NCBI GenBank assembly: GCA_030340625.1
Contig: JAOPHQ010006611.1
Coordinates: 35,835 to 99,834 of the forward strand
Length of the DNA stretch: 64,000 bases
Source of the DNA: Merluccius polli
Lineage: Eukaryota > Chordata > Actinopteri > Gadiformes > Merlucciidae
Direction: 5' to 3'
Under the pieces are notes generated by a model. The model saw only the letters and a list, made by a program, of their open reading frames with translations. It ran no database searches and was not told the DNA's origin. Below, piece by piece: positions 19,619 through 32,828 of the stretch (within the stretch, counting starts at the first letter, position 1; each line of letters starts with the position of its first letter). A program made the translations under genes and the position numbers.

Positions 19619-21558
19619 CATCCTCATCCTCATCCTCATCATCATCACAAACATTAACATAGAAAGACACAAATATATGCTATGATAGGTACTATAGTGG
19701 AATAGTGTGCTGTGACTTTTATAAGCAATAGTATTTATAGTTTTTAAGATCATTAAAGTTAAAGTTAATTTAAATCCCATGTGTGTGTGAGTGGCTGTCA
19801 GTCAAAACATTGAAACCTAGAAAAATGTATAAACTGCATCTACTCCCACAATATTTACACTATCTACACATATTATACATCAAAATGTTCAGCATGGTGA
19901 GCTTATGATCATATGAAATATCTGAGCAATACTTTGCATACTGTAAGATATTAAACTGTTAAAGGTTCCAATACACATCCATTGTAATGGAGCTTCAAAG
20001 GGACACCTGTAAACAGGCTGAACAAAGTGAGCTCACATACAGGCTGCAAATGAACTGCTAGTACCACAGAAGTGGTTCAGACTATACACACATACATAAA
20101 CATAGGTACACATATGTATACACACATAATTATCTATTATTAGAATTATTATTGTTATTATTGTTGTTGTTATTATTGTTATTATTGTTAGTATTGCTAT
20201 TGCCACATTATTATTACTATTATACGTAGTGGTGGCGTTGGCAGTGGTAATATTAATTTGCCCGGCTTCTGATTTGAGTGGTGTATTTTGTTTAGTTGTC
20301 TCACGTTTTGTCTATCTATTTATTCATTTATTGATATTAGTATCACATCATTTATTCATTTGTTAATTTTGCTGGGATCTGTTTTGTCTAAATGTTGCTG
20401 GTAGAAGTATCCAGGTTTCATTTTATTATTTTATATTTCTCTTTCTTCCCTTGATCCTTTTGCTCCATCTCCCCTCCATATCTTTCACACAGAAACCATC
20501 CACCCACAAACCCCCACACACACACCTACACACATGCGTACGACAATAGAAACCCTTAGTTTGTATTGTGTTGTTGTTGTTGTGTTGTGTTGATGTTGTT
20601 GTGCTGTTGAGTTGTGTTTGGTTGGTTTGAGTCGAGTTCTTCTGCTTGTCTTGTGCTGTCATACAGTCGGTTTAGTTAGTTTCCATGTTGGTCACTTGTA
20701 TTACACTATAAACAACAAATACAAACTACTAATGTGGAAGTGATGTGTATTAGTAGTGTTCACACCCATAGAGGGGGGGGGGGCTGAACTCAGGTTATTT
20801 GAACTTCAAATGAATGAAAGATGAATAAATATGTTTTCTTTTCTTTGTGAGTATGGTGGCAGCGGTAGTTTAGTGTTTAAAACATCAGCGGACTGTAAAT
20901 ACTGCTGAGTGATAGTTTGGGGCTCTTTGCTGCTGTAAATGGTGAGAACAGTCCTAGTTCATGTTCCAGGGCTTTCCATTTCTGCACTCTTCTCATTTCC
21001 TACCCTAACGATATTATTAAACAGCATCACCCCTTATAGTAGGCTGCATTATTATAATTATAATTGTATAAAATGGTTCCAACATGAAATACATGTATAA
21101 TTATTCATGTTAATATTATAATTATTATGTTGGTGTGGCTAATGTAATAATTAAAATATTAATAGCAACAAGACAATAGTATTATTTTAATTTATATCAT
21201 GTTTAGAATATAAAATACACATATAATTACGATTAATAGTATCCTGATTATTATGGTTATGTCTAATGTAATAATGATAGCAATAAATAATAACAATAAT
21301 CATAATATAATAACAATTATAGTAATAATATGAATTAAAACATATTTACAATAAATCATAATAAATAGACCCAATAATAACTATAATAAAATACAAATGT
21401 AACAATCATAATAATATGACTTATAATCCATGTAAGAGACATGATCATCAACATCATCTTCATTCCAGTAGGATCTGAATGAAAGGACGTCACCTACTGC
21501 TGTGTGGACTTCCATCTAAATAGTTAGTGTGTGTTAATCAAACTAAACAGACACTTAC
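19323..21558 (-). other. Intron of TRIM gene B (2.2 kb)
   Basis: Homologous to the gene A intron: TCA/CTCATC microsatellite near 19577-19645, TTG repeats near 20570, G-run near 20773, AT-rich block at 21040-21420. No extra exon is seen. Confidence 0.7.
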
Positions 21559-22720
21559 ACTTCTTTAGAGATGATCTCAGGAAAGGCACCTTCTTCATCT
21601 CCATGTCCAGTGTCTTCTTCATCTCCATGTCCAGTGTCTTCTTCATCTCAATGCTCAGTGTCTTCTTCATCTCCATGCTCAGTGTCTTCTTCATCTCCAT
21701 GTTCAGTGTCTCCTGCAGCTGATCCAGGGATCTCCTCAAGGTCCCTACGTATGATGGAGGACAGACCTCCACCGTGGTCCAGTCCCTGGTGTGTGGAGGA
21801 TTCTTCAGGGATCTGAAGGTCTGGAGGAAGTGGAGGTGGTCTTCAGTGTGTGTGAGCTGCTTCACCTCTGAGCTTCTATTGGTCAGATCTTTTATTTCCT
21901 GCTCCAGCTCTTTGATGAGGCCTTCAGCTTGTTTCTCTGTGGATTCCAGTTCCTCTTTGACCGTTTGGTTGAAATCATCCCGCTGCTTTTCAATGCATCT
22001 GATCAGATCAGTGAGGACCTGCTCACCCTCGGCTATCTCTCTGTCTGCGTCTGCTTTGCTGCGTTTTACTGTATCTTTGATCTTCTGAAGCTTTTGCTGT
22101 CTCTCCTGGATCATCTGCTGAACTTCAGACTCTATCTTCCCCAGCTGGGCGGTCTTCACTTCATATTCCTCCTTTAGAGGTACAACAGGATGGGACTTGT
22201 GGTCCGCCATGCAGACCAGACACACACACACCTGGTCAGTCTGGCAGAAGAGCTCCAGAAGTCGGTCATGTTTCTTACACATCCTGTCTTCCAGACCGTC
22301 CATAGGCTCAACCAGCTCATGTTTCTTCAGGCGTGTGACTCTCTGATGTGGCTCCAGGTGGGTGTGGCAGTAAGACATAAAACACACTAGGCAGGACTTC
22401 ACGGCCTTCAGCTGGGTCCCAGTACAGACGTCACAGCGAACTTCTCCTGGTTCAACACTAGGCTGCTCTTTGACTCGTACGGACCGTCTAAACTGATCCA
22501 CCATCTCTGATATGAAGGTATTGACTCGTAAATCAGGTCTTGTGTGGAAAAGCTCATTGCAAACAGGACATTTGTACTGGACTTTGTCACCCCAGAACGT
22601 TGTAATACAGGTTCTGCAGAAGTTGTGTCCACAAGGTGTGGAAACTGGTCTGTTGAACACATCCAGACAGATGGAGCAGGAAAAGTTGTCCTCAGACCAG
22701 GAAGTGATAGCAGAGGCCAT
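21559..22720 (-). CDS. TRIM gene B, exon 1: RING, B-boxes, coiled coil
   Basis: Encodes 387 residues plus one base. The RING cysteine/histidine set and both B-boxes are complete, as in gene A. Variants distinguishing B are SAITSWSED at the N-terminus, NRPVSTPCGHNF in the RING, FWGDKVQYK, and VNTFISEM where others have NIVL or NIIL. The coiled coil reads KEELESTEKQAEGLIKELEQ. The coding VNTR has five 8-residue units with third-residue variation N, S, S, D, D (TLNMEMKK, TLSMEMKK, TLSIEMKK, TLDMEMKK, TLDMEMKK), then VPFLRSSLKK and a phase-1 donor at 21558. Expected role: homodimeric RING E3 ligase of the antiviral/btr type, inferred from the family. Confidence 0.92.
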
Positions 22721-22831
22721 TCCTAGACACAGACCACGTGGTTTATGTGTTGAGCAACGCCATTATCTTTCTAATCCCATGACGGGAAGACAGGTTTTAA
22801 CTTTATCTCACAGTGCTGCCGTTTTACTCAC

Positions 22832-22957
22832 CTTGCTGTAGTTCCTGTCCGTCAGTCGATTTGTTCAAATGCGTTTTCTTTTCCTCCTGAAAGAGAGAAC
22901 CGCCTCCACGTCGACTGGCTTTGGTTTCGGGGAACCTTAAGTTTCGGTTTCCTGGAA
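22832..22957 (-). promoter_or_regulatory. Leader exon and ISRE/GAS promoter of TRIM gene B
   Basis: Leader donor at 22832/22831 and the same 109-bp leader intron as gene A. The ISRE is at 22941-22953 and the overlapping GAS at 22949-22957, both perfectly kept. Confidence 0.62.
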
Positions 22958-22973
22958 TATACTCCTCCCCTCT

Positions 22974-23035
22974 CCTCTCGTCTCCTCTCCTCCCCTCCCC
23001 TCCCCTCTCCTCTCCTCCCCTCTCGTCTCCTCTCG
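22974..23035. repeat. CT/GA-rich minisatellite, gene B promoter (shortest, ~62 bp)
   Basis: Polypyrimidine tract of CTCCC/CTCTC words beside the ISRE/GAS site. It is the shortest of the five alleles. Confidence 0.85.
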
Positions 23036-23045
23036 GGGACATGTC

Positions 23046-23733
23046 TCATGTTGGAGGTGTCGCAGATGTTGACGCCTTGATGACAGAGGCAGGGGGCTCC
23101 CACTTAAACCACTGTGGCTCAAGGCTCGCCATCTTCACTGTCATGATGGATGATAGTTCCTCCAGAGCCAAACTGTTTCGGGTTTTGGTTTTGTTCAGTC
23201 CAACCACAGAGAAAACTCGTTCTGCGTCAGCATTTGAATGAGGAAGTACCAAGACCAACCTGGCAATACGAGACAGCTGCAGATCTGCTCATACCGGTCA
23301 CCTTTGAAACATGTACATAGGAAGCCGAATTACTCTCAAGTATGTTTGTGTAGTATTAAATTGATTATGTCAATGGGTATTCCCGTTGACAGAGAACGTC
23401 GAGTGGGTTTTAAATGTCGGCGCTGTTGTGTGTGAAAGATACCTAGAGACGCCAAGACCCGCCTCCCGTTGCTTCTGATTGGTTTATATCGCGTGGTGCC
23501 TTCCGTGGTTGGTTAGATTTAGGCACAAAGGACTGATGGTCTGGGATTGGTTATCTCGGTCAGTCAATCAGAGTTACTCGAACTACGGCCGCGAGGACCA
23601 AAGTTTATTATCATGACAAAAATAGAGTATTGAATGGGGAAATAAGCGGAGAAATGTCAAGTGTGGCGTGTGGTGTGAGAATGGGTCAAATTGCGTGACT
23701 GTCACACTCAAAGCGTGACGCTTGGCAGCTCTG
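23046..23733 (-). pseudogene. hAT transposon relic, unit 2
   Basis: Same relic as 13041-13728. The dimerisation-domain frame is at 23258-23046 (EPQWFKWEP here, so C to W at one site), and the terminal-repeat-like end is at 23733. Confidence 0.68.
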
Positions 23734-24285
23734 TAATGATATACTTCACTATCCCCCATGATGGTAAACATATTCCAAGCACTTCTTACATTGAGAACAA
23801 AATACCAAGTTACCCAAATATTCATATTCTTCAGAGTCAGAGTTATACAGAGTTAAATTCCTTTATAGGTGCTACGTCACGATGACGTGAGGCATTGTGG
23901 GAATCGCTGAATCTGAGAATAAACGGTCCAATGTTTTATTAAAAATAGAAATGGGTTTCACGTATGTGTTGGCCTGTCCTAATAACATCTCATCTTCACC
24001 TTGCTTTTCAAATGAGTGCCGTCTAGGGACTGAAGTGACACTCCTGAGTGAGGAGGACTTCCCCGTGAATGGGGTCCTGTCCTCACCCGTTAGTCCTCTA
24101 AGATCATACTTTCAGGGATCATTTCTATAGTTTTTGACTTGAGAAATGTCGTACGAAAGTGATCGGTTACTCCAACCACGATGAAGAGTACTGATGTTCC
24201 CTTCTGAGCGCGAAGCGGGCAGCGAGTCATGATTCAGTTCATCCGCTCGTTGTCATTGATGACCGTTCCTCGCTCCCTAGTGGAG
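23734..24285. other. Unit 2 distal spacer, no gene
   Basis: Homologous to 13729-14280, with the CRE-like palindrome near 23874-23888. Confidence 0.4.
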
Positions 24286-24573
24286 CCTGGAGGTAGGGAA
24301 CATGATCAGAGTGGTCACTTATATACTGTCCTAAAATATGAAGCTGATTCAGTAGCATCCTGGAGGTAGGGAACATGATCAGAGTGGTCACTTATACACT
24401 GTCCTAAAATATGAAGTTGATTCAGTAGCATCCTGGAGGTAGGGAACACGATCAGAGTGGTCACTTATATACTGTCCTAAAATATCAAGCTGATTCAGTA
24501 GCATCCTGGAGGTAGGGAACATGATCAGAGTGGTCACTTATACACTGTCCTAATATATCAAGCTGATTCAGTA

Positions 24574-24575
<2 letters not shown>
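24286..24575. repeat. 73-bp tandem repeat, unit 2 (4 copies)
   Basis: Four copies, ending in the AT microsatellite. Confidence 0.9.
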
Positions 24576-24638
<63 letters not shown>

Positions 24639-25050
24639 CTGTATATAGGTAATGAATGAAAACATGAAGGTTGGCAATGAAGGATGAACACATGAAGGTG
24701 TGTGTGTGTGTGTGTTATAGTTGACACTGATATTTCAGTGTCATGTGAAATGAAGGATGAACACATGAAGGTTGGTAATGAAGGATGAACACATGAAGGT
24801 TGGTAATGAAGGATGAACACACGAAGGTTGGTAATGAAGGATGAACACACGAAGGTTGGTAATGAAGGATGAACACACGAAGGTTGGTAATGAAGGATGA
24901 AAACATGAAGGTTGGTAATGAAGGATGAACACACGAAGGTTGGTAATGAAGGATGAACACACGAAGGTTGGTAATGAAGGATGAACACATGAAGGTTGGT
25001 AATGAAGGATGAACACATGAAGGTTGGTAATTAAGGATGAACACATGAAG

Positions 25051-25081
<31 letters not shown>

Positions 25082-25107
25082 AGTTGACACTGATATTTCA
25101 GTGTCAT
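24576..25107. repeat. AT/TG microsatellites with 28-bp minisatellite, unit 2
   Basis: (AT)n with 'catat' and 'actgtatat' interruptions to 24647, then (TG)n. The 28-bp array at 24751-25051 (about 11 copies) mixes 'cacatg', 'cacacg' and 'aaacatg' variants. It is followed by (TG)n and the near-palindrome. Confidence 0.9.
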
Positions 25108-25339
25108 GTGATCTTAATCTCCCACTTGACAGAAGTGTCTATCGGGTGTAGTATGCGAGGAGACTCCGGTCTCTGTATTAAATCTCAAGAGCAACTTCCA
25201 CATGGAGTTCAGCGGCACTATTGTTCAGTGTCCGCCACGGCCTGAACCTTTATCCTGACGCACGGTGGTGCGACGCGAAATGTCTTCCTGATAGGTAGAC
25301 TATAGGAAACCCTGCTGGAGGGAAACCCCGTTGAGCCCT

Positions 25340-25676
25340 TAAAAACATTCTTTCCACATCCGGTGACTGGTGAGAGGGTGTGGTGGTGATGGGTGCTTGC
25401 CACATGGGGAAGTTGGTGCGGAATGTGCTGCAGGCGTAGTCCATTAACCAGCACCAGTGGCCAGATCAACTGGAGATACGTCGTTCATCTGAATGATGTC
25501 CAAACAAAAGATGGACTGCACGCTACCAACAGGGGAACAGACAAGCATGTGAGTTTTGATTCGCAGAAGATGAAGGTGTCCCTGGCTGCACACACACTGG
25601 TGGCTCTGTCACAGTGGCTCTGGACCTTGGCTAGTCACAGTGTCAACACTGTGAAGCAACAGCTGAATTCATGGAG
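25340..25676 (+). pseudogene. P-element/THAP9-like transposase fragment, unit 3
   Basis: Same fragment as 16105-16423 but retaining LVALSQWLWTLASHSVNTVK, so the 14-bp deletion of unit 2 is absent. A separate 2-bp deletion near 25438 (gcgtagtcc for gcgtacagtcc) shifts the frame before SPLTSTSGQINWRYVV. Confidence 0.7.
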
Positions 25677-25781
25677 GTGATGATAACATATACTACTAAC
25701 ATACACACGAACTAGGACTGCAAGATTGCTGCTAAAATGTGTATCACACCTTTTCTCCCTAAGAATGGAGATCAACGAATG

Positions 25782-25987
25782 GAGCTCAGGGCAAAGGAAA
25801 CGTGAAGTTACAGACAAATCGTTTTTACACACGGATCGCATTTGCAGATCTGCACGGCAGAAATGTGCCAAAATCCACGTGTAAAAAGACGGCCAATCAG
25901 AGCTCCCGCCTGAGTTATAACTGATGACAGACATTTACAGATCTCAGTACGCATTTACAGATCTGTTTACACATTCACAGATGTGTG
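25782..25987. repeat. Solo right arm of foldback element, unit 3
   Basis: Same truncated junction as in unit 2. Confidence 0.72.
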
Positions 25988-26261
25988 TACACTTACAGAT
26001 CTCTGTACGCAGTTGCAGATTTGTCTTCACTTGCAAAACGAATACAGACACACAGATTGTTTTACACACACACAAATGTGAATACAGACACACAAATCTT
26101 ATCACAAATGTGAATACACACACAGATTTTTTTACACACAAATGTGAATACAGACAGACAAATCTTATTACGCACACACAAATGTGAATACACACAAATG
26201 TGAATACACACAAATCGTATTACACACACACAGATTGAGATACGCACACACACATAATATT
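25988..26261. repeat. CA-rich tandem repeat, unit 3
   Basis: Same family as 5119-5390. Confidence 0.7.
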
Positions 26262-27400
26262 GTCTCAATAATACCCCCATAGCGGTGTATTCTTCTCGGC
26301 TGCCAGCATGCTGGTTTGTGGATGATGAAATGATGGAGGTCCGCTCCCAAAAGTGTCTGAGTAAATACCTTTTTATTTAACAGAGAACACAAGCGGGATG
26401 ACATTCAATGCATCTGAATGGCGGCCGAATCTTCTCTGAATCTGAGTCCGAATCCCCCAATGGGGTCCGAAGCCCTTTGAGACTGTAACTGTGATTAAGG
26501 GCTGTACAAATAAAGACTTGACTCCTGTTAAATAAACTAATACTAATAAAATGCATGTGTGTAAGGAGCAGGTAGGGGTTTGGCTGCAGACATTGGGGTT
26601 CAAACCCAGTACTTTTCAGCTGGGAGTTGACTTCTCTCTACACAACACACCACACAAACAAACACATACACACCTCATCCTATAGATATTTTACATGAGT
26701 GCATACTGTTAACACCATAACCATTAGATTATGAAGGTCCTTTATTGATCATATATATTCATATATACATATTCCATTGTTAACTATATTTCTACTCAAG
26801 GCACAAAGGAGGGAATAGTGATATCCTCCCTCCACACACTGAGGAAGAGGTGAATAGAGATGACAACATTCAGTTGGACACACTGAGTTGTTTATTACCA
26901 TTATGCTTTATGAACAAATACAACAGAACAATAGTCCCCTTACATGTACATGGACATGTTCTGCTGCCGTGTTGTTCCCAACACAACACAAGGAATCAAT
27001 ATTCAGTTTAAAGTCCTTCACAACATGAACATCATTAGCTTTTCCCATAGACCGCATTTATGAATATAATTTTAATCTGCTTTAAATCATGTCCCATGTT
27101 AGGCTTATCAACATGAAAACTGATATCAGAGCTCTTCATTACAAAAATGTTGTTAAAAATATCCAACATATTGTCATACAAATTATATTTTTAGATTTTA
27201 CATCAATCAATACTTAAGACTTTTCAAATTTGAAATAAAATATTTGTGAAAGCTGCTTAGTAAATCCTATGGAAGATCTTAAAAGTCACCACCCTTTCAT
27301 GGTTAAAAATATATTAATAGATTTGATAAAGGCAAAGGTTGTAGCTTGCTCATGAATGTTCATTTTTCTGATAGGCTGAGACGCGACCTGCCACGCGGGG
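26262..27400. other. Unit 3 spacer, no gene
   Basis: Homologous to 5391-6498. The 69-codon + strand frame kept in other units is broken here by an extra base ('gtccccttac') near 26936, which argues against it being a gene. Confidence 0.45.
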
Positions 27401-28221
27401 GGTAATCAATACAATGAATAGAGAACCGATCAGAAACAAAAGGTAATCAATATAATAGAGAACCGATCAGAAACAATAGGTAATCAATACAAGAGAGAAC
27501 CGATCAGAAACAATAGGTAATCAATACAAGAGAGAACCGATCAGAAACAATAAGTAATCAATACAATAGAGAACCGATCAGAAACAATAGGTAAAAAATA
27601 CAATAGGGAACCGATCAGAAACAATAGGTAATCAATACAAGAGAGAACCGATCAGAAACAATAGGTAATCAATACAATAGAGAACCGATCAGAAACAATA
27701 GGTAATCAATACAAGAGAGAACCGATCAGAAACAATAGGTAATCAATACAAGAGAGAACCGATCAGAAACAAAAGGTAATCAATACAATAGAGAACCGAT
27801 CAGAAATAGATAATCAATACAAGAGAGAACCGATCAGAAACAAAAGGTAATCAATACAATAGAGAACCGATCATAAACAATAGGTAATCAATACAAGAGA
27901 GAACCGATCAGAAACAATAGGTAATCAATACAAGAGAGAACCGATCAGAAACAAAAGGTAATCAATACAATAGAGAACCGATCAGAAACAATAGGTAATC
28001 AATACAAGAGAGAACCGATCAGAAACAAAAGGTAATCAATACAATAGAGAACCGATCAGAAACAATAGGTAATCAATACAATAGAGAACCGATCAGAAAC
28101 AATAGGTAATCAATACAAGAGAGAACTGATCAGAAACAATAGGTAATCAATACAAGAGAGAACTGATCAGAAACAATAGGTAATCAATACAAGAGAGAAC
28201 TGATCAGAACAACAGGTAATC
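27401..28221. repeat. 37-bp satellite, unit 3 (longest, ~22 copies)
   Basis: The largest array of this satellite in the window. The first copies carry 'ccgatcag' and the last copies 'ctgatcag'. Confidence 0.9.
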
Positions 28222-28398
28222 ATATCACAAATATTACCATCAGATATTTGGTTTGAAATATTGATCGCCAAACTACAAATGTCTCCACACTTTAAAAGTG
28301 CTGTGATAATCATCTGTCTGCATGTGATGTGTTAGTTGTGCGCACGCAAAGTCGTTTCTGCTCGCGATGTTTGGAGGTGAGATGATGAGGATCATAAC

Positions 28399-28949
28399 CT
28401 ACAACTCACAGAGAGACGCTGAGGAACCAGACCAGAACCCAAACCCAGGGAGGAGGACCTCCTGGGTGAATGTGGTGTGGAAGGTGTGGATGTGTGTCAG
28501 TGTGTGTGAGGACCCTCCTACACCTGGGGACACTCTGTAGAAGGACAGAGAGCCAGCAGGCCGGTCCACATACACTCCTACTCTGGTGGAGACAGGGGGG
28601 GGGCGGGGGATGACTGTTTTACTACAGTTGTACCAGGCAGAGTAACGACCATCATTACACTCAAGACTCCAGGACTTGTTGTTCCCTCCAAGCTCGCTGT
28701 CCTTACCCCCTCCTCTCCTTGTGATTCCTCTGTATGTCACTCCTATAACAACCTCTCCTCTCATCTCCACCTCCCAGTAACAGCGGCCAGTCAGACCCTC
28801 TCTACACAACACCTGGAGCCTGAAGTCAAATCTCTCTGGGTGGTCAGGATGAGACTGATACTCTTTAACCAGCATCACCTCCCTGTGGTCCTCAGACAGA
28901 GAGAGACGTCTGTGGGCTGTGTTTGGGTCCAGTGTGAGTTCACAGGCAT
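28399..28949 (-). CDS. TRIM gene C, terminal exon: PRY-SPRY domain
   Basis: C-terminal B30.2 exon, phase 1, stop at 28399. It begins (Y)ACELTLDPNTAHRRLSLSED, continues HREVMLVKEYQ, and ends FGFWSGSSASLCEL. Diagnostic loop residues are FDFRLQV, RRGGGKDSELGGNNKSWS, LECNDGRYSAWYNCSKT and HTFHTTFTQE. The middle of the domain is nearly that of gene E, while the C-terminus is that of gene B, so the exon is mosaic. With exon 1 (31233-32394) it makes 570 residues. Confidence 0.88.
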
Positions 28950-29200
28950 CTGATGGGAGAACAAGACATGATTAGGGGCTGAAGGTCGGGTCCATTCCCG
29001 GTTTTCCGGTCCGGTAAACCGACTGGACCGGCATTTGTCCTGAAGAGACCAATAAAAAAGTCTCCCAGATCCAACTTGTATTGTGTTGTAATCAGCAGGA
29101 GGACCACGTGATGAACATGATGTGATGTTTAGTGGATGACACCTAGTGGTCAAATACGGTACACCGGTCCGGTGTTTAACTTTGTTACACCGACCCAACC

Positions 29201-29245
<45 letters not shown>

Positions 29246-31232
29246 CCTCCTCATCATCATCATCATCATCATCGTCATCATCATCCTCATCATCATCCTC
29301 ATCATCATCCTCATCATCATCACAAACATTAACATAGAAAGACACAAATATATCCTATGATATACTATAGTGGAATAGTGTGCTGTGACTTTTATAAGCA
29401 ATAGTATTTATAGTTATTAAGATCATTAAAGTTATAGTTAATTTAAATCCCATGTGTGTGTGAGTGGCTGTCAGTCAAAACATTGAAACCTAGAAAAATG
29501 TATAAACTGCATCTACTCCCACAATATTTACACTATCTACACATATTATACATCAAAATGTTCAGCATGGTGAGCTTATGATCATATGAAATATCTGAGC
29601 AATACTTTGCATACTGTAAGATATTAAACTGTTAAAGGTTCCAATACACATCCATTGTAATGGAGCTTCAAAGGGACACCTGTAAACAGGCTGAACAAAG
29701 TGAGCTCACATACAGGCTGCAAATGAACTGCTAGTACCACAGAAGTGGTTCAGACTATACACACATACATAAACATACATACACATACGTATACACACAT
29801 AATTATCTATTATTAGAATTATTATTGTTATTATTGTTGTTGTTATTATTGTTATTATTGTTAGTATTGCTATTGCCACATTATTATTACTATTATACTT
29901 AGTGGTGGCGTTGGCAGTGGTAATATTAATTTGCCTGGCTTCTGATTTGAGTGGTGTATTTTGTTTAGTTGTCTCACGTTTTGTCTATCTATTTATTCAT
30001 TTATTGATATTAGTATCACATCATTTATTCATTTGTTCATTTTGCTGGGATCTGTTTTGTCTAAATGTTGCTGGTAGAAGTATCCAGGTTTCATTTTATT
30101 ATTTTATATTTCTCTTTCTTCCCTTGATCCTTTTGCTCCATCTCCCCTCCATATCTTTCACACAGAAACCATCCACCCACAAACCCCCACACACACACCT
30201 ACACACATGCGTACGACAATAGAAAACCTTAGTTTGTATTGTGTTGTTGTTGTTGTGTTGATGTTGTTGTGCTGTTGAGTTGTGTTTGGTTGGTTTGAGT
30301 CGAGTTCTTCTGCTTGTCTTGTGCTGTCATACAGTTGGTTTAGTTCGTTTCCATGTTGGTCACTTGTATTACACTATAAACAACAAATACAAACTACTAA
30401 TGTGGAAGTGATGTGTATTAGTATGTAGTGTTCACACCCATAGAGGGGGGGGGGGGCTGAACTGAGGTTATTTGAACTTCAAATGAATGAAAGATGAATA
30501 AATATGTTTTCTTTTCTTTGTGAGTATGGTGGCGAGCGGTAGTTTAGTGTTTAAAACATCAGCGGACTGTAAATACTGCTGAGTGATAGTTTGGGGCTCT
30601 TTGCTGCTGTAAATGGTGAGAACAGTCCTAGTTCATGTTCCAGGGCTTTCCATTTCTGCACTCTTCTCATTTCCTACCCTGACGATATTATTAAACGGCA
30701 TCACCCCTTATAGTAGGCTGCATTATTATAATTATAATTGTATAAAATGGTTCCAACATGAAATACATGTATAATTATTCATGTTAATATTATAATTATT
30801 ATGTTGGTGTGGCTAATGTAATGATTAAAATATTAATAGCAACAAGACAATAGTATTATTTTAATTTATATCGTGTTTAGAATATAAAATACACATATAA
30901 TTAAGATGAATAGTATCCTGATTATTATGGTTATGTCTAATGTAATAATGATAGCAATAAATAATAACAATAATCATAATATAATAACAATTATAGTAAT
31001 CATATGAATTAAAACATATTTAGAATAAATAATAATAAATAGACCCAATAATAACTATAATAAAATACAAATGTAACAATCATAATAATATGACTTATAA
31101 TCCATGTAAGAGACATGATCATCAACATCATCTTCATTCCAGTAGGATCTGAATGAACGGACGTCACCTACTGCTGTGTGGACTTCCATCTAAATAGTTA
31201 GTGTGTGTTAATCAAACTAAACAGACACTTAC
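28950..31232 (-). other. Intron of TRIM gene C (2.3 kb)
   Basis: Contains the longest interrupted ATC/TCA tract of the early units (about 29203-29321), which creates artificial poly-D, poly-S and poly-I frames. The rest is as in gene A. No extra exon is seen. Confidence 0.7.
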
Positions 31233-32394
31233 ACTTCTTTAGAGATGATCTCAGGAAAGGCACCTTCTTCATCTCCATGTTCAGTGTCTTCTTCATCTCC
31301 ATGTCCAGTGTCTTCTTCATCTCCATGCTCAGTGTCTTCTTCATCTCCATGTCCAGTGTCTTCTTCATCTCCATGCTCAGTGTCTCCTGCAGCTGATCCA
31401 GGGATCTCCTCAAGGTCCCTACGTATGATGGAGGACAGACCTCCACCGTGGTCCAGTCCCTGGTGGGTGGAGGATTCTTCAGGGATCTGAAGGTCTGGAG
31501 GAAGTGGAGGTGGTCTTCAGTGTGTGTGAGCTGCTTCACCTCTGAGCTTCTATTGGTCAGATCTTTTATGTCCTGCTCCAGCTCTTTGATGAGGCCTTCA
31601 GCTTGTTTCTCTGTGGATTCCAGTTTCTCTTTAACCGTTTGGCTGAAATCATCCCGCTGCTTTTCAATGCATCTGATCAGATCAGTGAGGACCTGCTCAC
31701 CCTCGGCTATCTCTCTGTCTGCGTCTGCTTTGCTGCGTTTTACTGTATCTTTGATCTTCTGAAGCTTTTGCTGTCTCTCCTGGATCATCTGCTGAACTTC
31801 AGACTCTATCTTCCCCAGCTGGGCGGTCTTCACTTCATATTCCTCCTTTAGAGGTACAACAGGATGGGACTTGTGGTCCGTCATGCAGACCAGACACACA
31901 CACACCTGGTCAGTCTGGCAGAAGAGCTCCAGAAGTCGGTCGTGTTTCTTACACATCCTGTCTTCCAGACCGTCCATAGGCTCGACCAGCTCATGTTTCT
32001 TCAGGCGTGCGACTCTCTGATGTGGCTCCAGGTGGGTGTGGCAGTAAGACATAAAACACACTAGGCAGGACTTCACAGCCTTCAGCTGGGTCCCAGTACA
32101 GACGTCACAGCGAACTTCTCCTGGTTCAACACAAGGCTGCTCTTTGACTCGTACGGACCGTCTAAACTGATCCACCATCTCTGATAAGACGATATTGACA
32201 CGTAGATCAGGTCTTGTGTGGAAAAGCTCATTGCAAACAGGACATTTGTACCGGACTTGGTCATCCCAGAACGTTGTAATACAGGTTCTGCAGAAGTTGT
32301 GTCCACAGGACGTGGTAACTGGGCTGTTGAACACATCCAGACAGATGGAGCAGGAAAAGTTCTCCTCAGACCAGGAAGTGTTAGCAGAGGCCAT
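31233..32394 (-). CDS. TRIM gene C, exon 1: RING, B-boxes, coiled coil
   Basis: Encodes 387 residues plus one base with complete RING and both B-box zinc ligands. The first 130 residues are almost those of gene A (SANTSWSEENFS, DDQVRYK, NIVLSEM). The coiled coil is instead of the common type (LQKIKDTVKRSKADADRE, KEKLESTEKQAEGLIKELEQD). The coding VNTR has five units alternating TLSMEMKK, TLDMEMKK, TLSMEMKK, TLDMEMKK, TLNMEMKK, then VPFLRSSLKK and the phase-1 donor. 'NPPPTRDW' replaces the 'NPPHTRDW' of the others. Confidence 0.92.
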
Positions 32395-32505
32395 TCCTAG
32401 ACACAGACCACGTGGTTTATGTGTTGAGCAACGCCATTATCTTTCTAATCCCATGACGGGAAGACAGGTTTTAACTTTATCTCACAGTGCTGCCGTTTTA
32501 CTCAC

Positions 32506-32631
32506 CTTGCTGTAGTTCCTGTCCGTCAGTCGATTTGTTCAAATGCGTTTTCTTTTCCTCCTGAAAGAGAGAACCGCCTCCACGTCGACTGGCTTTGGTT
32601 TCGGGGAACCTTATGTTTCGGTTTCCTGGAA
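32506..32631 (-). promoter_or_regulatory. Leader exon and ISRE/GAS promoter of TRIM gene C
   Basis: Leader donor at 32506/32505; ISRE at 32615-32627; overlapping GAS at 32623-32631. Same arrangement as gene A. Confidence 0.62.
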
Positions 32632-32636
32632 TAGGC

Positions 32637-32818
32637 TCCTCCCCTCTCCTCTCGTCCCCTCCCCTCTCCTCCTCTCTCCTCTCGTCTCCTCCCTCCTCTC
32701 CTCTCGTCCCCTCCCCTCTCCTCCTCTCTCCTCTCTCCTCTCGTCCCCTCTCCTCTCCTCTCGTCTCCTCTCGTCTCCTCTCCTCTCGTCTCCTCCCGTC
32801 TCCTCCCCTCTCCTCTCG
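32637..32818. repeat. CT/GA-rich minisatellite, gene C promoter (longest, ~182 bp)
   Basis: Expanded polypyrimidine tract upstream of the ISRE/GAS site. It is almost three times the length found at gene B. Confidence 0.85.
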
Positions 32819-32828
32819 GGGACATGTC